Part shown: one piece after another, positions 62,293 through 63,726 of the stretch | How the letters are laid out: each line of letters opens with the position of its first letter | Position numbering within the stretch: position 1 is the stretch's first letter | NCBI GenBank assembly: GCA_024642525.1 | Contig: JAHEAX010000012.1 | Span: forward strand, 1-63,726 | Length of the DNA: 63,726 nucleotides | Reading direction: 5' to 3' | Origin: Erythrobacteraceae bacterium | Lineage (GTDB): Bacteria; Pseudomonadota; Alphaproteobacteria; Sphingomonadales; Sphingomonadaceae | Notes under the pieces: model-generated | What the model saw: only the letters and a program-made list of their open reading frames with translations | Told to the model about the DNA's origin: nothing | Databases searched by the model: none | Program-made: the position numbers and the translations under genes

Positions 62293-63390
62293 TTGGACAT
62301 ATTACGCCAAATCCCTAGCCTTGCCTCCAAGCTTTACCCCACAGCGTTTCGCGGAGTCCGTCCAATCCAGATATCGTCCCCGGTCGCAGATGGGCTGTCA
62401 GGAAGGACCGTGACCAGCATCGGGCTGGAACGCACGGCCCATAGACTTGGCAATCCTTCGTGGCTGTTCGAGGGAACTGGGCTGGACCCCGCCATGGGCA
62501 AATTCCCGCCGATCGTGACAGCCGACGTGTTTTTCAGATTCGCGTCCAATCTTCTCGAAGGCATAGATGACCCGGCCTTTCATCTCGACCTGGCGCGCAC
62601 GAGAGTTCCTGCATTTCACCCTGACCTTGCGCTGGGCATGCGGCATTGCGCAACCTTGGCGCAGGGGCTGGAACTGCTGGTCCGGTTCAACAACCGTGCG
62701 TATGCCTTCACACGATATTCCATCATCGAAAACGGGACGGATTATACCGTTCGGCTTCATCCGAAAACGGCAAGGTCGCCAATCGATTTCCTGCTGGAAA
62801 ACGGCATTGCCAACCTTGTTCGCCATATCCGCCAGTTCCGGGGAACAGAGCCCGAAGAAGCCGAAGTCAGCTTTGCCCACAGGCCGCTGTTCGATGAAGG
62901 GCTCTACCTGCAGGCGTTGGGCTGCCACACCCGTTTCCATGCCGCCCACACACAAGTTACCATACCCGCCACCTGGGCAAGCGAAACCAACCTCAATTAC
63001 GATCCGGTCATCTGGTTCATCTCGAACCTGCGGGTCGACAGCGAAATCGGCTTCTTCGATCGGTCGGGCAAGGTGCAGGCACTGCAGGTTCTCATCCGCG
63101 AAATGCGCGGCAAGGACGGCAAGCCGCCCAAGCTGGAAGAAGTCGCCCGCCGCAGCGGGCTACCGCCCCGTTCGTTCAACCGCGTGCTGCAGAATGAAGG
63201 GACCACCTTCAGGGAGCTGGTGGAAACCGTGCAGAAGAACAGGGCGCGCGAATTGTTGTGCGACCCCCAGCTGCCCGTTTCCAGCATCAGCGACATGCTG
63301 GGCTTTTCTGAACAGTCCAGCTTTGGCCGCAGCTTCCGCAGGTGGTTCGGCAGCAGCCCGAGCGAGTTCAGGAACAGGTTCAGACCCTGA
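62293..63390 (+). CDS. AraC family transcriptional regulator
   Basis: 365 residues from a TTG at 62293; GTG at 62407-62409 (VTSIGLERTAHRL) is an alternative since neither has a clear ribosome site. The N-terminal Arabinose_bd-type domain (PF12625-like: PAFHPDLALGMRHCATLAQG, LLENGIANLVRHIRQFRG) is followed by the two HTH units LEEVARRSGLPPRSFNRVLQ and SISDMLGFSEQSSFGRSFRR. Members often regulate fatty-acid or alkane and aromatic catabolism genes, so a link with the adjacent CoA ligase is possible. A stable hairpin (62180-62208) and a GGCGTTATC direct repeat lie upstream. Confidence 0.86.
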   Translation: MDILRQIPSLASKLYPTAFRGVRPIQISSPVADGLSGRTVTSIGLERTAHRLGNPSWLFEGTGLDPAMGKFPPIVTADVFFRFASNLLEGIDDPAFHLDLARTRVPAFHPDLALGMRHCATLAQGLELLVRFNNRAYAFTRYSIIENGTDYTVRLHPKTARSPIDFLLENGIANLVRHIRQFRGTEPEEAEVSFAHRPLFDEGLYLQALGCHTRFHAAHTQVTIPATWASETNLNYDPVIWFISNLRVDSEIGFFDRSGKVQALQVLIREMRGKDGKPPKLEEVARRSGLPPRSFNRVLQNEGTTFRELVETVQKNRARELLCDPQLPVSSISDMLGFSEQSSFGRSFRRWFGSSPSEFRNRFRP

Positions 63391-63464
63391 CGGGACAACT
63401 GCCCTTGCAGGCACAGGCTAACTGGCCGAAGAAAGGCACAAGTTGAAACGGGCAAGGGCAGGTT

Positions 63465-63726
63465 ATGGGCACTGAAGGTGGAACAAGACAGATGCGGCAA
63501 CCGCGCCTTGCGCGCTGCACGCAATCCTTCGCTCTTCTGCCCGCCTTGCTGCTTGCCCTCCTGCTGTTCACTAACACCCCCGCCTCTGCGCAGATCGAGC
63601 CGGACATAAAGGAACAGGTTCCGGTTGAAGTGCCGGCCGAAATCGTCGCACCTGAAAAGCCCGCCCAACGACTTGCCAAGCCCCCCGCGATCGAACCCGT
63701 CAGCAAGATCAAGCAGCGCGAAGCCC
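63465..63726 (+). CDS. Secreted protein, N-terminal part (cut by right edge)
   Basis: Open frame of 87 residues to the window end. The N-terminus is basic, then a hydrophobic signal ending SFALLPALLLALLLFTNTPA SAQ, with cleavage after ASA before QIEPD. The mature start is Pro/Glu/Lys-rich (VPVEVPAEIVAPEKPAQRLA), resembling a proline-rich spacer. An alternative ATG at 63492 would shorten the N-terminus. No family can be named from this fragment. Confidence 0.65.
   Translation, partial: MGTEGGTRQMRQPRLARCTQSFALLPALLLALLLFTNTPASAQIEPDIKEQVPVEVPAEIVAPEKPAQRLAKPPAIEPVSKIKQREA

Noticed and set aside
1-63726. CRISPR array, prophage, integron, insertion sequence or genomic island
   Set aside because: No regularly spaced repeats, no transposase, integrase or phage genes, and base composition looks uniform.

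Overview
This 63.7 kb window is high-GC, gene-dense bacterial chromosome. It looks alphaproteobacterial, most likely order Sphingomonadales (an Erythrobacteraceae- or Sphingomonadaceae-like genome). The reasons are the conserved blocks DUF3576-leuS and rpe-heparinase-purH, a 1580-residue NAD-glutamate dehydrogenase, ferritin-like DUF455 next to bcp-glnE, a CYP153 alkane hydroxylase and a Tam41-like protein. This assignment comes from gene content, not from a database search. I see no transposase, integrase, phage gene, CRISPR array or rRNA. The only tRNA I found is a tRNA-Leu(UAA). Both edges cut genes: leuS on the left and a secreted protein on the right.

Layout. 1-7.1 kb: leuS and a DUF3576 lipoprotein, an exported protein of unknown function, phaB with a small ribbon-helix-helix gene, murA and galU. 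7.1-10.7 kb: a leftward operon of acyl-CoA synthetase, cytochrome P450 and SDR dehydrogenase, probably catabolic. 10.8-17.1 kb: an M23 endopeptidase with three hairpins behind it, then glnE-bcp-DUF455, an agmatine-deiminase-family gene and a 43-residue ORF. 17.1-21.8 kb: thrS with a TauE-type exporter overlapping its stop codon, and PhoD further upstream. Between PhoD and thrS lies a 23-residue ORF with seven consecutive Thr codons, followed by mutually exclusive hairpins; I read this as a threonine attenuator. 22-23 kb: a compact cassette of two small membrane proteins, an XRE regulator and a 34-residue lipoprotein, behind a cluster of TGTCAA half-sites.

23-37 kb: hydrolase, TPR protein, LLM oxidoreductase, NAD-GDH, ferredoxin-type reductase, queG, a NatAB-like ABC exporter, CYP153 and a lipoprotein MsrB. 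37-41.3 kb: a large GT-C-like membrane protein, a UDP-galactopyranose-mutase-like flavoprotein and a double-PilZ protein. 41.4-47.2 kb: tRNA-Leu, ihfB, and a GntR regulator divergent from a POT peptide transporter. The transporter is followed by two secreted amidohydrolases, the second of which has lost its metal ligands. 47.2-55.8 kb: Amj lipid II flippase, dxs, zur, msrA with a 49-residue coupled ORF, purH, heparinase and rpe. 56-63.7 kb: DUF2141, diacylglycerol kinase overlapping a Tam41-like CDP-DAG synthase, M20 amidohydrolase, a second acyl-CoA ligase, a lipoprotein, an AraC regulator and the right-edge fragment.

The points I rate highest are the threonine leader/attenuator before thrS, the DGK-Tam41 overlapping pair, the active/degenerate amidohydrolase pair behind the peptide transporter, and the small-membrane-protein/XRE cassette with its operator-like repeats. 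All functional statements are by recognition of motifs in the translated sequence; no search or folding program was run.
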